Source: Pseudoxanthobacter soli DSM 19599 (GTDB lineage: Bacteria; Pseudomonadota; Alphaproteobacteria; Rhizobiales; Segnochrobactraceae). Taken from it: a DNA stretch of 64,000 bases. Below the pieces are notes generated by a model. It was not told the DNA's origin and ran no database searches. It saw nothing but the letters and a program-made list of their open reading frames with translations. Position 1 is the first letter of the stretch. Each line of letters starts with the position of its first letter. Location: NCBI RefSeq assembly GCF_900148505.1, contig NZ_FRXO01000015.1, positions 24,541 through 88,540 on the forward strand, in the 5' to 3' direction. Positions 27,801 to 37,020 of this stretch are shown here, one piece after another. The translations under genes and the position numbers were made by a program.

Positions 27801-29180
27801 ATGACGTCGACGACCCTTGACGCATCCTGGAACCGCCCGGAGGAGCCCGCCGCTCCCGCCGGCCGGCTTCCGCGCTTCCTCCGCTCCGCCCGCCGCGCCT
27901 TCGGCGCGCTCGCCATGGTTGGTGCCGTGGCCCTCGCCGGTGCCCAGCATGCCAAGGCCGCCGACGACACCATCAAGGTCGGCGTGCTGCACTCGCTGTC
28001 CGGCACCATGGCGATCTCGGAGACCACGCTGAAGGACACCGTCCTGATGCTGATCGACGAGCAGAACAAGAAGGGCGGCCTGCTCGGCAAGAAGCTCGAG
28101 GCGGTGGTCGTCGATCCCGCCTCCAACTGGCCGCTGTTCGCCGAGAAGGCCCGCGAGCTCCTGACCAAGGACAAGGTCGCGGCGGTGTTCGGCTGCTGGA
28201 CGTCGGTGTCGCGCAAGTCCGTGCTGCCGGTGTTCGAGGAGCTGAACGGCATCCTGTTCTACCCGGTGCAGTACGAAGGCGAGGAATCCTCGAAGAACAT
28301 CTTCTACACCGGCGCCGCCCCGAACCAGCAGGCGATCCCGGCCGTCGACTATCTGATGGAGAACGAGGGCGTCCAGCGCTGGGTGCTTGAAGGCACCGAC
28401 TACGTCTATCCGCGCACGACCAACAAGATCCTCGAGGCCTACCTGAAGTCCAAGGGCGTGAAGGCCGAGGACATCTCGATCAACTACACGCCGTTCGGCT
28501 TCTCCGACTGGCAGACCCGCGTCGCCGAGATCAAGAAGTTCGGCTCCGAGGGCAAGAAGACCGCCGTGGTCTCCACCATCAACGGCGACGCCAACGTGCC
28601 GTTCTACAAGGAACTCGCCAACCAGGGCATCAAGGCCACCGACATCCCGGTCGTCGCCTTCTCGGTCGGCGAAGAGGAACTCGCCGGCATCGACACCAAG
28701 CCGCTCGTCGGCCACCTCGCCGCGTGGAACTACTTCGAGTCCGTCGACACGCCGGAGAACGCCGAGTTCATCAAGAAGTGGAAAGAGTTCATCAAGAACG
28801 ACAAGCGCGTGACCAACGACCCGATGGAAGCCACCTATATCGGCTTCAACATGTGGGTTAAGGCGGTCGAGAAGGCCGGCACCACCGATCCGAGCAAGGT
28901 CATCCCGGACATGATCGGCGTCTCGGTCCCGAACCTCTCGGGCGGCTACTCGGCGATGATGCCGAACCACCACATCACCAAGCCCGTGCTGATCGGCGAG
29001 ATCCAGGACAACGGCCAGTTCGAGATCGTGTCCGAGACCCCCGGCCTGATCGTCGCGCAGGAATGGTCCCCGTACCTCGAGGGTTCCCGCGACCTGATCG
29101 CCGACTGGCGCTCGCCGATGTCGTGCGGAAACTTCAACGTCAAGACCGGCAAGTGCGGCGGCGCCGGCGCAGCGAACTGA
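27801..29180 (+). CDS. urtA: Urea ABC transporter substrate-binding protein
   Basis: A 459-residue periplasmic type-I binding protein that captures urea. A long N-terminal region ends in a signal peptide (FGALAMVGAVALAGAQHAKAADD). It is followed by the family pattern IKVGVLHSLSGTMAISE, FGCWTSVSRKSVLPVFEE and LFYPVQYEGEESS, characteristic of UrtA and the related amide-binding AmiC/FmdD group. The intact urtBCDE set directly downstream makes urea the best substrate call; short-chain amides are the alternative. AGGGGA lies about eight bases before the ATG. It is transcribed away from the NCS1-type sensor kinase. Confidence 0.95.
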   Translation: MTSTTLDASWNRPEEPAAPAGRLPRFLRSARRAFGALAMVGAVALAGAQHAKAADDTIKVGVLHSLSGTMAISETTLKDTVLMLIDEQNKKGGLLGKKLEAVVVDPASNWPLFAEKARELLTKDKVAAVFGCWTSVSRKSVLPVFEELNGILFYPVQYEGEESSKNIFYTGAAPNQQAIPAVDYLMENEGVQRWVLEGTDYVYPRTTNKILEAYLKSKGVKAEDISINYTPFGFSDWQTRVAEIKKFGSEGKKTAVVSTINGDANVPFYKELANQGIKATDIPVVAFSVGEEELAGIDTKPLVGHLAAWNYFESVDTPENAEFIKKWKEFIKNDKRVTNDPMEATYIGFNMWVKAVEKAGTTDPSKVIPDMIGVSVPNLSGGYSAMMPNHHITKPVLIGEIQDNGQFEIVSETPGLIVAQEWSPYLEGSRDLIADWRSPMSCGNFNVKTGKCGGAGAAN

Positions 29181-29328
29181 CGCGCGGAGCACACGGCCGG
29201 GCGTGATCGCGCCCGGCCCGATCCTCTCTCCTGACCAACCGGCCGGCGCCCTGCGGCGCCGGCCTCCCCTCCCGGTGCATCGCCGAACGATCCGGCCGGT
29301 GCATCCTCCGCAAGACGGGGTGCCGCTC

Positions 29329-30978
29329 GTGATCCGCCAGTTCGTTGCCCGCAATCCGCTCCGCCGTTTCGCCGGCCTGATGGCGTGCCTGCTGACCTGT
29401 CTCGTCGTGGCGGCCGGCCTCGGCCTGTCGGGCACACCCGCCCGCGCCGACGCGGTCGACGACGCGCTGGCGCTGATCGCCAGCCCGAAATTTCCCGACA
29501 TCGAGAAAGGCGTGACCGAGCTCGCCGCCAGCGGCGCGCCGGAAGCCGCCACGGTGATCGAGGCGCTCGGCGACGGCCGTCTGATGGTCGATGCCGGCAG
29601 CAAGACCCTGTTCGTCAAGGCCCCGGACGGCGCGCTGACCGACGCGCGCACTGGCGCGGCGGTGGCGGACGCCCCCTCCGGCCTCAAGGCCGTGCGCGTC
29701 AACAACCGCGTGCGCCGCGCCGTCGATGCCGCGGTCGGCATGCTGACGCTGATGTCGCCCGATCCCGCCAAGCGCCTCGCCGCCGCCGACGCCGTTTTCA
29801 AGTCGCGCGACGAAGCCGCGTTGCCGGCGATCGAGGCCGCGCTCGCCAAGGAGACCGACCCCGGCATCCGCACCGTGCTCGAACAGGCCCATGCGGTGCT
29901 GATCCTCAACGATCCGCAGGCGAACGCCGAAGCCCGCAGCGCCGCCGTCGCCAGCATCGTCGCCCGCGGCGACCAGGATGCGCTTTCGATCCTCGACGCG
30001 GCCAAGGCCGGCGCTAGCCCGGCCGACGCCGCCGCGATCGATGCCGGCATCCGCGCGATCCAGAACAAGCAGCAGATCGCGGCGGTGTTCCAGAACGTCT
30101 GGTACGGCCTGTCGCTCGGCTCGGTGCTGCTGCTCGCCGCCATCGGGCTCGCCATCACCTTCGGCGTGATGGGCATCATCAACATGGCCCACGGCGAGAT
30201 GGTGATGCTCGGCGCCTACACCACCTTCGTGGTTCAGGAGGTCTGCCGCGCCTATGCGCCGGACATGATCGGCCTGTCGCTGCCGGTCGCCATCCCGCTC
30301 GCCTTCGTGGTTACCGGCGCGGTGGGCGTGCTGATCGAGCGCACCGTGATCCGCCACCTCTACGGCCGGCCGCTCGAAACCCTGCTCGCCACCTGGGGCA
30401 TCAGCCTGATCCTGCAGCAGGCGGTGCGCTCGCTGTTCGGCCCGACCAACCGTCAGGTCGATGCGCCGAGCTACATGTCGGGCGCGTTCGAGGTTGCCGG
30501 CGTCACCATCACCTACGGCCGCATGTGGATCGTGGTGTTCGCCATCGCGGTGTTCTTCGGGTTGCTGACACTGCTGAAGTCGACCTCGTTCGGCCTGAAG
30601 ATGCGCGCCGTCACCCAGAACCGGAAGATGGCGGCCTCGATGGGCATCCGCACCCCGATGGTCGACACCATGGCGTTCGCGATGGGCTCCGGCATCGCCG
30701 GCATCGCCGGGGTGGCGCTCTCCCAGATCGACAACGTCTCGCCCAATCTCGGCCAGGGCTACATCGTCGACAGCTTCATGGTCGTGGTGTTCGGCGGCGT
30801 CGGCAATCTCTGGGGCACCCTCGTCAGCGCGCTGACCCTCGGCGTCGCCAACAAGCTACTGGAGCCCTATGCCGGCGCCGTGCTCGGCAAGATCCTGATC
30901 CTGGTGCTCCTGATCCTGTTCATCCAGAAGAAGCCGCGCGGCCTGTTCGCGCTGAAGGGAAGGGCTATCGAAGCATGA
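29329..30978 (+). CDS. urtB: Urea ABC transporter permease UrtB
   Basis: A 549-residue permease of the LivH type. It has a signal-like N-terminus (FAGLMACLLTCLVVAAGLGL ... ARADA), a periplasmic helical domain of about 230 residues typical of UrtB, and then about eight helices beginning NVWYGLSLGSVLLLAAIGLA with the EAA-like AVTQNRKMAASMGI. No ATG precedes the signal region. GTG 29329 (or GTG 29320) is chosen because the signal sequence starts there; the frame could extend to GTG 29203 but the extra residues look non-coding. Its TGA overlaps the urtC ATG. Confidence 0.92.
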   Translation: MIRQFVARNPLRRFAGLMACLLTCLVVAAGLGLSGTPARADAVDDALALIASPKFPDIEKGVTELAASGAPEAATVIEALGDGRLMVDAGSKTLFVKAPDGALTDARTGAAVADAPSGLKAVRVNNRVRRAVDAAVGMLTLMSPDPAKRLAAADAVFKSRDEAALPAIEAALAKETDPGIRTVLEQAHAVLILNDPQANAEARSAAVASIVARGDQDALSILDAAKAGASPADAAAIDAGIRAIQNKQQIAAVFQNVWYGLSLGSVLLLAAIGLAITFGVMGIINMAHGEMVMLGAYTTFVVQEVCRAYAPDMIGLSLPVAIPLAFVVTGAVGVLIERTVIRHLYGRPLETLLATWGISLILQQAVRSLFGPTNRQVDAPSYMSGAFEVAGVTITYGRMWIVVFAIAVFFGLLTLLKSTSFGLKMRAVTQNRKMAASMGIRTPMVDTMAFAMGSGIAGIAGVALSQIDNVSPNLGQGYIVDSFMVVVFGGVGNLWGTLVSALTLGVANKLLEPYAGAVLGKILILVLLILFIQKKPRGLFALKGRAIEA

Positions 30979-32156
30979 GCGCGCCATCCAGCACGCCGAC
31001 CGCCAGTCCCGCCCGCTTCGGCTTCCTCGATACCAAGGGCCGCATCTTCCTCATCGTGCTCGTGGCGGCGGGGATCTTCGTTCCCTTCGCGAACCTGGTG
31101 TTCCCGCCGGATTCCGCCTTCCACGTCCCGACCTACGCCGTGTCGCTCATGGGCAAGTACCTGAGCTACGCCCTGCTCGCGCTCGCGCTCGATCTGGTGT
31201 GGGGCTATTGCGGCATCCTCTCGCTCGGCCACGGCGCGTTCTTCGCCCTCGGCGGCTACGCGATGGGCATGTACCTGATGCGGCAGATCGGCTCGCGCGG
31301 CGTCTACGGCAACCCGGTGCTGCCGGACTTCATGGTGTTCCTGAACTGGACCGAGCTGCCCTGGTACTGGTACGGCTTCGACAGCTTCGCCTTCGCGATG
31401 CTGATGGTGGTCGTCGCGCCCGGCATCCTCGCCTTCGTGTTCGGCTGGCTGACGTTCCGTTCCCGCGTCAACGGCGTCTATCTCTCCATCATCACCCAGG
31501 CGATGACGTTCGCGCTCCTGCTCGCGTTCTTCCGCAACGACATGGGCTTCGGTGGCAACAACGGCCTGACCGACTTCAAGGACATCCTCGGCTTCGACAT
31601 CCGCGCCGAGGGCGTCCGCGTGGCGCTGTTCGTCGCCACTCTGGTCGCGCTGGCGCTCGGCTATCTCATCTCCCGCGCGCTGACGCTCTCCACCTACGGC
31701 AAGGTGCTCGTGGCGGTGCGCGACGCGGAATCCCGCACCCGCTTCCTCGGCTACCGCGTCGAGCACTACAAGCTCGTCGCCTGGACGGTGTCGGCGATGA
31801 TGGCCGGCGTCGCCGGAGCGCTCTACGTCACCCAGGTCGGCATCATCAACCCGTCGGAATTCTCCCCGGCGAACTCCATCGAGGCCGTGATCTGGGTCGC
31901 GGTCGGCGGGCGCGGCACCCTCGTCGGCGCGGCGCTCGGGGCGGTGGTCGTCAACTTCGCCAAGACGTGGCTCACCGGCGCGCTGCCCGAAGTGTGGCTG
32001 TTCGCCCTCGGCCTCCTGTTCGTGGTCGTCACGCTCTATCTGCCGAAGGGCATTCTGGGCGTCGTCAACCAGTGGAAGAACCGCCGCCGGGCGCCGCCTG
32101 CGTCCGCCGCCCCCGAACCCGTCGCCTTCACCGCGACCGAAAAGCCGGCGGAGTGA
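30975..32156 (+). CDS. urtC: Urea ABC transporter permease UrtC
   Basis: A 393-residue LivM-type permease that pairs with UrtB to form the membrane channel. The family segment DLVWGYCGILSLGHGAFFALGGYAMGMYL is clear, as are GGNNGLTDFKDILG and the EAA-like AVRDAESRTRFLGY. The start ATG overlaps the urtB stop (ATGA), indicating coupled translation. The C-terminal 35 residues are Pro/Ala-rich and cytoplasmic. The upstream in-frame extension lies entirely over urtB and is a shadow. Confidence 0.95.
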   Translation: MSAPSSTPTASPARFGFLDTKGRIFLIVLVAAGIFVPFANLVFPPDSAFHVPTYAVSLMGKYLSYALLALALDLVWGYCGILSLGHGAFFALGGYAMGMYLMRQIGSRGVYGNPVLPDFMVFLNWTELPWYWYGFDSFAFAMLMVVVAPGILAFVFGWLTFRSRVNGVYLSIITQAMTFALLLAFFRNDMGFGGNNGLTDFKDILGFDIRAEGVRVALFVATLVALALGYLISRALTLSTYGKVLVAVRDAESRTRFLGYRVEHYKLVAWTVSAMMAGVAGALYVTQVGIINPSEFSPANSIEAVIWVAVGGRGTLVGAALGAVVVNFAKTWLTGALPEVWLFALGLLFVVVTLYLPKGILGVVNQWKNRRRAPPASAAPEPVAFTATEKPAE

Positions 32157-32161
32157 TCCCG

Positions 32162-32977
32162 ATGACCGTGAGCGCCGACCTCCCCGAAACGTCCGTGGCC
32201 CCGCCGCCGCCCGTCCACACCCACGGCACGCCGCTGACCAACACCATCCTCTATCTCGATGGCGTGCACGTCTCGTTCGACGGCTTCCGGGCACTGAACC
32301 AGCTCTCGCTCGCCATCGCGCCCGGCGAGATGCGGGCGATCATCGGCCCGAACGGCGCCGGCAAGACCACGATGATGGATTGCATCACCGGCAAGACCAA
32401 GCCGGACGGCGGCGTGGTGATGTTCGACGGCGCCGTCGACCTCACCCAGCTCGACGAGGCGGCCATCGCGGAACTCGGCATCGGCCGCAAGTTCCAGAAG
32501 CCGACGGTGTTCGAGACGCTGACGGTGGAGGACAATGTCCGCCTCGCGCTCAAGGGGCCGCGCAGTCCGTGGTCGGCCCTGTTCGGCGAGCGCAACCGCA
32601 TCGCCCGCGAGCGCATCACCGAGGTGCTCGACATCGCCCGCATGACCGAGCATCGCGACCGCCTCGCCGCCGACCTGTCCCACGGGCAGAAGCAGTGGCT
32701 GGAGATCGCCATGCTGCTCGCCCAGGACCCGAAGCTCCTGCTGGTCGACGAGCCGGTGGCGGGCATGACCGATTCCGAGACGATGGAAACGGCCAAGCTC
32801 CTGAAGAAGATCTGCGCCCAGGGCCACGCCGTGGTGGTGGTCGAGCACGACATGCTGTTCGTGCGCGAACTCGACTGCAAGGTCACGGTGCTGCACGAGG
32901 GCTCGACGCTGGCCGAGGGCTCCATCGACGCGGTCTCGGTCAACGAGCGCGTCGTGGAGGTCTATCTCGGTCGCTGA
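32162..32977 (+). CDS. urtD: Urea ABC transporter ATP-binding protein UrtD
   Basis: A 271-residue LivG-type ATPase. Walker A is IGPNGAGKTT (from about residue 61), the signature is LSHGQKQWLEIAMLL, Walker B is LLLVDEPVAGMTDSE, and the switch His is in VVVVEHDM. LSHGQ with VAGMTDSE is characteristic of UrtD. The N-terminal 30 residues are a Pro-rich extension. It starts 5 bp after urtC. Confidence 0.95.
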   Translation: MTVSADLPETSVAPPPPVHTHGTPLTNTILYLDGVHVSFDGFRALNQLSLAIAPGEMRAIIGPNGAGKTTMMDCITGKTKPDGGVVMFDGAVDLTQLDEAAIAELGIGRKFQKPTVFETLTVEDNVRLALKGPRSPWSALFGERNRIARERITEVLDIARMTEHRDRLAADLSHGQKQWLEIAMLLAQDPKLLLVDEPVAGMTDSETMETAKLLKKICAQGHAVVVVEHDMLFVRELDCKVTVLHEGSTLAEGSIDAVSVNERVVEVYLGR

Positions 32978-33076
32978 ACGACGGCGCGCCCGCGGCCGGA
33001 TCGCCCTCCGGCCGCCAACCGTCGACAACCGGACTATCGGGCCTGCACCCCGGATGCAGGTTCCATGGAGAGGCCC

Positions 33077-33772
33077 ATGCTGAGCGTCGAATCCATCGAT
33101 CTCTATTACGGTGCCGCCCAGGCGCTGCGCGATGTCTCCATCACCGCCGAGACCGGCAAGGTGACGACGGTGCTCGGCCGCAACGGCGTCGGCAAGACCT
33201 CGCTGCTGCGCGCCATCACCGGCCGCGAGCCCATTTCCCGCGGCGCCATCCGGTTCGAGGACCGCGAGATCTCGAAGCTGAAATCCTACGACCGCGCGCG
33301 CGGCGGCATCGCCTTCGTGCCGCAGGGCCGCGAGATCTTCCCGCTGCTGTCGGTCAAGGAGAACCTGGAGACCGGCTTCGCCCCGCTGAAGCGCTCCGAG
33401 CGCTACATCCCCGAGACCATCTACGACCTGTTCCCGGTGCTGAAGGACATGCTGCACCGGCGCGGCGGCGACCTTTCCGGCGGCCAGCAGCAGCAGCTCG
33501 CCATCGCCCGCGCCCTCATCACCCGCCCCCGCCTGCTCGTGCTCGACGAGCCGACCGAGGGCATCCAGCCGTCCATCATCAAGGATATCGGCCGCGCCAT
33601 CGATTTCCTGCGCAGCCAGGGCACCATGGCGATCCTGCTGGTGGAGCAATATTTCGATTTCGCCCGCGACCTGTGCGACACATGGGCCGTGATGGAACGC
33701 GGTGCCATCGTCATGTCCGGCACCCGCGCCGAGATGAACGAGGACGAGGTGCTGCAGCGGCTCGCCGTGTGA
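33077..33772 (+). CDS. urtE: Urea ABC transporter ATP-binding protein UrtE
   Basis: A 231-residue LivF-type ATPase that heterodimerises with UrtD. Walker A is GRNGVGKTS, the Q-loop region VPQGREIFPLLSVKENL, the signature LSGGQQQQLAIARAL and Walker B LLVLDEPTEGIQPSI. ATG 33077 has GGAGAGG directly upstream, better than ATG 33065. A 99-bp gap separates it from urtD. It is the last gene before a strong terminator. Confidence 0.95.
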   Translation: MLSVESIDLYYGAAQALRDVSITAETGKVTTVLGRNGVGKTSLLRAITGREPISRGAIRFEDREISKLKSYDRARGGIAFVPQGREIFPLLSVKENLETGFAPLKRSERYIPETIYDLFPVLKDMLHRRGGDLSGGQQQQLAIARALITRPRLLVLDEPTEGIQPSIIKDIGRAIDFLRSQGTMAILLVEQYFDFARDLCDTWAVMERGAIVMSGTRAEMNEDEVLQRLAV

Positions 33773-33841
33773 GCTCCAGGGGAAGCCCTCCCGCGCCGGG
33801 ACGCCCCCTCTGCGGCGCGAAAAAGCCGGTTTCCCTTTTGG

Positions 33842-33889
33842 AAGCGGCGGTGGCGGCCCCATTCCCGGGTCGCCACCGCCGCTTTTTTT
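33842..33889 (+). terminator. Rho-independent terminator after urtE
   Basis: Perfect 14-bp GC-rich stem, 33842-33855 with 33871-33884, a 15-nt loop, and a run of seven T at 33883-33889. It lies 70 bp beyond the urtE stop and ends the urtABCDE transcript before the permease gene. Confidence 0.92.
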
Positions 33890-33995
33890 ATCGGCCGCCA
33901 CCGCGCGGCCCGTCGGCCCGCGCCGGCGTGGTGGCACGGAAGATGCTTCGGTTTCCGCAGCGCCGGCGAGCGGCGAGGGAACGAGGAGAGGCATC

Positions 33996-35372
33996 ATGAC
34001 GGTGACGACGGCAGCCATCCACCCGACCGACGAAGTGCTGCCGACGCCGCGCCTCGTCACGCTCGGCTTCCAGCATGTGTTCGTGATGTATGCCGGCGCC
34101 ATCGCCGTGCCCCTGATCATCGGCCGCGCGGCGAAGCTGCCGCCGGAGGACGTCGCGCTCCTCATCAACGCCGACCTGCTCGCCTGCGGCATCGCCACGC
34201 TGATCCAGTCGTTCGGCCTCGGCCGCTTCGCAGGCATCCGGCTGCCGGTGATGATGGGCTGCACCTTCGCCGCCGTCGGCCCGATGGTGGCGATGGCGAC
34301 CGATCCGGCCCTCGGCCTCGTCGCCATGTTCGGCTCGGTGATCGCCGCCGGCCTGTTCACGATCCTCGTCGCGCCGTTCATGAGCCGGCTGCTGCCGCTG
34401 TTCCCGCCGGTCGTCACCGGCACGGTGATCCTGGTGATCGGGCTGTCCCTGATGGGCATCGGCATCAACTGGGCGGCGGGCGCGCCGAACCCCACGCTGC
34501 CCGGCTACGGCGATCCCTCCCACCTCGCCGTCGCCGCGTTCGTGCTCTGCGTCATCCTCGCGGTGATGCGGTTCGCCACCGGCTTCGTGCGCAACATCGC
34601 CATCCTGATCGGCATCGTGGTCGGCGCGCTCGCGACCTATGCCCTCGGCATGATGCACTTCGACAAGGTGGTGACGGCGCCCTGGTTCGGGCTGGTGATG
34701 CCGTTCCATTTCGGCATGCCGGTGTTCGATCCGGTGTCGGTCGTCACCATGTGCGTGATCATGATCATCGTCATGATCGAATCGACCGGCATGTTCCTCG
34801 CCCTCGGCGAGATGGTGGAACGCCCGGTGACGCAGGACGACCTCGCCCGCGGCCTCCGGGCGGACGGCCTCGGCACCCTGATCGGCGGCGTGTTCAACAC
34901 GTTCCCGTACACGTCGTTCTCGCAGAATGTCGGGCTCGTCGGCGTCACCGGCATCCGCAGCCGGTTCGTCTGCGTCGCCGGCGGCCTCATCCTGCTGGCG
35001 ATGGGGGTGGTTCCCAAGCTCGGCGCGCTGGTCGAATCCGTGCCGGTGTTCGTGCTCGGCGGCGCCGGCATCGTGATGTTCGGCATGGTCGCGGCGACGG
35101 GCGTGCGCATCCTCGCCGGCGTCGACTACGCCGCCAACCGCAACAACCTCTATATCGTCGCGATCTCAGTCGGGTTCGGCATGATCCCGGTGCTGGCGCC
35201 GAGTTTCTTCAACGCCCTGCCGGGCGCGCTGGCGCCGGTGCTGCATTCCGGCATCGTGCTGGCCGCGCTGATGGCGGTGGTGCTGAACCTCGTCTTCAAC
35301 GGCTGGGTCTCGCACGCGGAAGCGAGCGCCGCAGTCCGCGACGGCGCCCGTTCGAGCGAGGCGCTGCACTGA
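33996..35372 (+). CDS. NCS2 family xanthine/uracil-type permease
   Basis: A 458-residue nucleobase transporter with about 12-14 helices. NCS2 motifs are seen: QHVFVMYAGAIAVPLIIG near the N-terminus, the first half-helix Gln/Glu region MIESTGMFLALGEMVERP, and the signature NTFPYTSFSQNVGLVGVTG (NCS2 Asn/Ser box). The pattern NTFPYTSFSQNVG and MIxxVESTGxF is closest to the urate/xanthine (UacT, XanQ, PbuX) group. GAGGAGAGG precedes the ATG. It follows the urt terminator, so it has its own promoter. The nitrogen-from-purines role is inferred from the neighbours. Confidence 0.92.
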   Translation: MTVTTAAIHPTDEVLPTPRLVTLGFQHVFVMYAGAIAVPLIIGRAAKLPPEDVALLINADLLACGIATLIQSFGLGRFAGIRLPVMMGCTFAAVGPMVAMATDPALGLVAMFGSVIAAGLFTILVAPFMSRLLPLFPPVVTGTVILVIGLSLMGIGINWAAGAPNPTLPGYGDPSHLAVAAFVLCVILAVMRFATGFVRNIAILIGIVVGALATYALGMMHFDKVVTAPWFGLVMPFHFGMPVFDPVSVVTMCVIMIIVMIESTGMFLALGEMVERPVTQDDLARGLRADGLGTLIGGVFNTFPYTSFSQNVGLVGVTGIRSRFVCVAGGLILLAMGVVPKLGALVESVPVFVLGGAGIVMFGMVAATGVRILAGVDYAANRNNLYIVAISVGFGMIPVLAPSFFNALPGALAPVLHSGIVLAALMAVVLNLVFNGWVSHAEASAAVRDGARSSEALH

Positions 35373-35417
35373 GCCGCGTCTCGCGGCTCATCCTCGTCGC
35401 GCGCCGCGTCTCGCGGC
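35372..35417. terminator. Tandem hairpin repeats between convergent stops
   Basis: The palindromic 15-mer GCCGCGTCTCGCGGC occurs at 35374-35388 and again at 35403-35417, each with a 3-nt loop. The first hairpin overlaps the permease TGA, and the second abuts the extensin-like gene's TAA. There is no U-tract. They may act as a bidirectional stop or as mRNA end-stabilising hairpins. Confidence 0.5.
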
Positions 35418-36998
35418 TTAACCGCCCGCGGCGTCGGTGATCTTCCACCGGCAGGCAGCCCAGGCGCGGCGCCGGTTGGCGAGATCGACGTGGATGTGCT
35501 CCTCGTGGTAGCCGTCCGATCCCGGCCCGAGCACCGTCTCGAAGCGGGCGCAGGCGCTGGCCCGCATCACGGTCCGGAACGAGGCCGGCAGCGAGCGGCC
35601 GCCCATCGCGTAGCTGCGGCCGTTCGCCAGTACATAGCCGCCGACATCCATGGCGTTGCCGCGGCCGTGCTCGCTCAGCCGGTTGCCGCGCTGGCGGTTC
35701 TGCGGCCGGCAATCATAGGAATCCGCCACCTTCACCGCCGCGAGCGGGCTGCCGAGCTTCGCGATCGCCGGGGCGATGTCGGAGCGCATCCACGCGACGA
35801 TCTCCGTCGCCATATGGCAGTTGAGGTGGGCCGGCGGCGTCATCTCCACCTCGCGACCGTCGGCGAGCTTGAACGAACTCACCTTCACGAGGTCCGGAAC
35901 CCGGCAGGCGCCGCCGGATTGCTTGTGCTCGGAGGGCACCATGTCGGCGATGCCCTTGGCGACGATGGCCGCGCAGGCGGCGGGCAGCCCGCGCACCACG
36001 CCCTTGAGGTCCTGTGTCCCGGGCAAGGCCGTGAGCGACGAGCCGGGCAGCGTGTCGGTCGGCGGGTTGATCGACGTTCCCGGCAGCGCGGCGATCTCCG
36101 TGCCGGGCAATCGTGGCCTTGCCGCCGGGACAGGCACGACGAGGCCCCCGCTGACGGCGGCCGCGGCGCCGGTCTGCGGGCGCGCCTCGGCGGGCGGCGC
36201 TTCCTCGCTGCTGACGATGGCGGCCTCGGCAATGGCCGGGCGCGGCGTCGGCAGGCTGACGGGCACCGGCACTACCGGCTGCTCCAGCGCCTCGGCGACC
36301 ACCGGCCTCGGCGGCCGCAGTTCGGGCATGTAGGCCTGCGGGATATCCGGTGCCTCGGCCTCCGGCGCGACCGGCGGTGGCACGACCGGAGCCGGCTCGA
36401 CGACCACCGGCGGCCGGGCGGCCGGTGTCCGGCGGCCGGTCCGCGGCACGGCCGTGAAGCCGCCGCCCGCGGCGCCCGGCGCGATGGCGACGCCCTGCAC
36501 GCCCGGCGGCACCAGCGCCAGCGCAGTCGGCGCGCCTTCGTCGGATGGCGCCGAATTGGGGAAGAACATTGCGTCCGGGCCGGGAGAGGGCGTCGCGCCC
36601 TTGTTGCGCAAGGCCGCGGAAAGCGCCGGGTTCGGCGGCGGCTCCGCGGCGATCACGGCGAAGGCGGCAAACGGGTCGGGCGGCGCCGGCGGCGCGAGAT
36701 CGCCCTTGCCCGTCACGAGGCCGACCGGCCCGCCGGTGTCCTGCGCGCCTGCCGCCGCGGGGGCAGCCCCCGGGGTGCGGGCGACGCGATTGCCCTTCGC
36801 TGTCTTCGTCACGGGCGCGGTCTGTTCGGCCCCCTGCCCCGCGCCGGCTGCGAGGTCCTGCGCCGTGGCGCCTTCGGGCCAGACACCGAGGGCGAGGGTC
36901 AGGACAAGCACGGCCACCCCGGTCCACCGCGCGGCAGCGTCGGACCGCCGCCCCGGCGTGGCGGCACGGTCGGATTGCGGAGCGCTTTCCGACCGCAT
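35418..36998 (-). CDS. Extensin-like family protein (putative secreted metallopeptidase)
   Basis: About 526 residues. An N-terminal signal/anchor (WTGVAVLVLTLALGVW ... ATAQ) is followed by about 300 residues rich in Pro, Ala and Gly, and then the conserved C-terminal extensin_C domain (about the last 190). There the motif LSEHGRGNAMDVGG and the pair HEEHIHVD recall the zinc site of LAS/M15-type DD-carboxypeptidases, and two or more cysteines could form disulfides. A role in cell-wall cleavage is inferred. Start uncertain: ATG 36998 places the signal peptide 35 residues in; ATG 37022 or the frame to 37283 are alternatives. The 5' end lies within repeat copy B. Confidence 0.8.
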   Translation of the reverse strand: MRSESAPQSDRAATPGRRSDAAARWTGVAVLVLTLALGVWPEGATAQDLAAGAGQGAEQTAPVTKTAKGNRVARTPGAAPAAAGAQDTGGPVGLVTGKGDLAPPAPPDPFAAFAVIAAEPPPNPALSAALRNKGATPSPGPDAMFFPNSAPSDEGAPTALALVPPGVQGVAIAPGAAGGGFTAVPRTGRRTPAARPPVVVEPAPVVPPPVAPEAEAPDIPQAYMPELRPPRPVVAEALEQPVVPVPVSLPTPRPAIAEAAIVSSEEAPPAEARPQTGAAAAVSGGLVVPVPAARPRLPGTEIAALPGTSINPPTDTLPGSSLTALPGTQDLKGVVRGLPAACAAIVAKGIADMVPSEHKQSGGACRVPDLVKVSSFKLADGREVEMTPPAHLNCHMATEIVAWMRSDIAPAIAKLGSPLAAVKVADSYDCRPQNRQRGNRLSEHGRGNAMDVGGYVLANGRSYAMGGRSLPASFRTVMRASACARFETVLGPGSDGYHEEHIHVDLANRRRAWAACRWKITDAAGG

Positions 36999-37020
36999 GA
37001 TCCCGTCCGATTGACCGAAC
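36980..37020. repeat. Intergenic palindromic repeat, copy B
   Basis: Plus-strand GAGCGCTTTCCGACCG, then CATGATCC, then CGTCCGATTGACCG. It shares AGCGCTTTCCGACCG with copy C (reverse) and the GATC..TCCGAT half with copy A. Unlike the other copies it overlaps the start region of a coding sequence. Confidence 0.55.
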
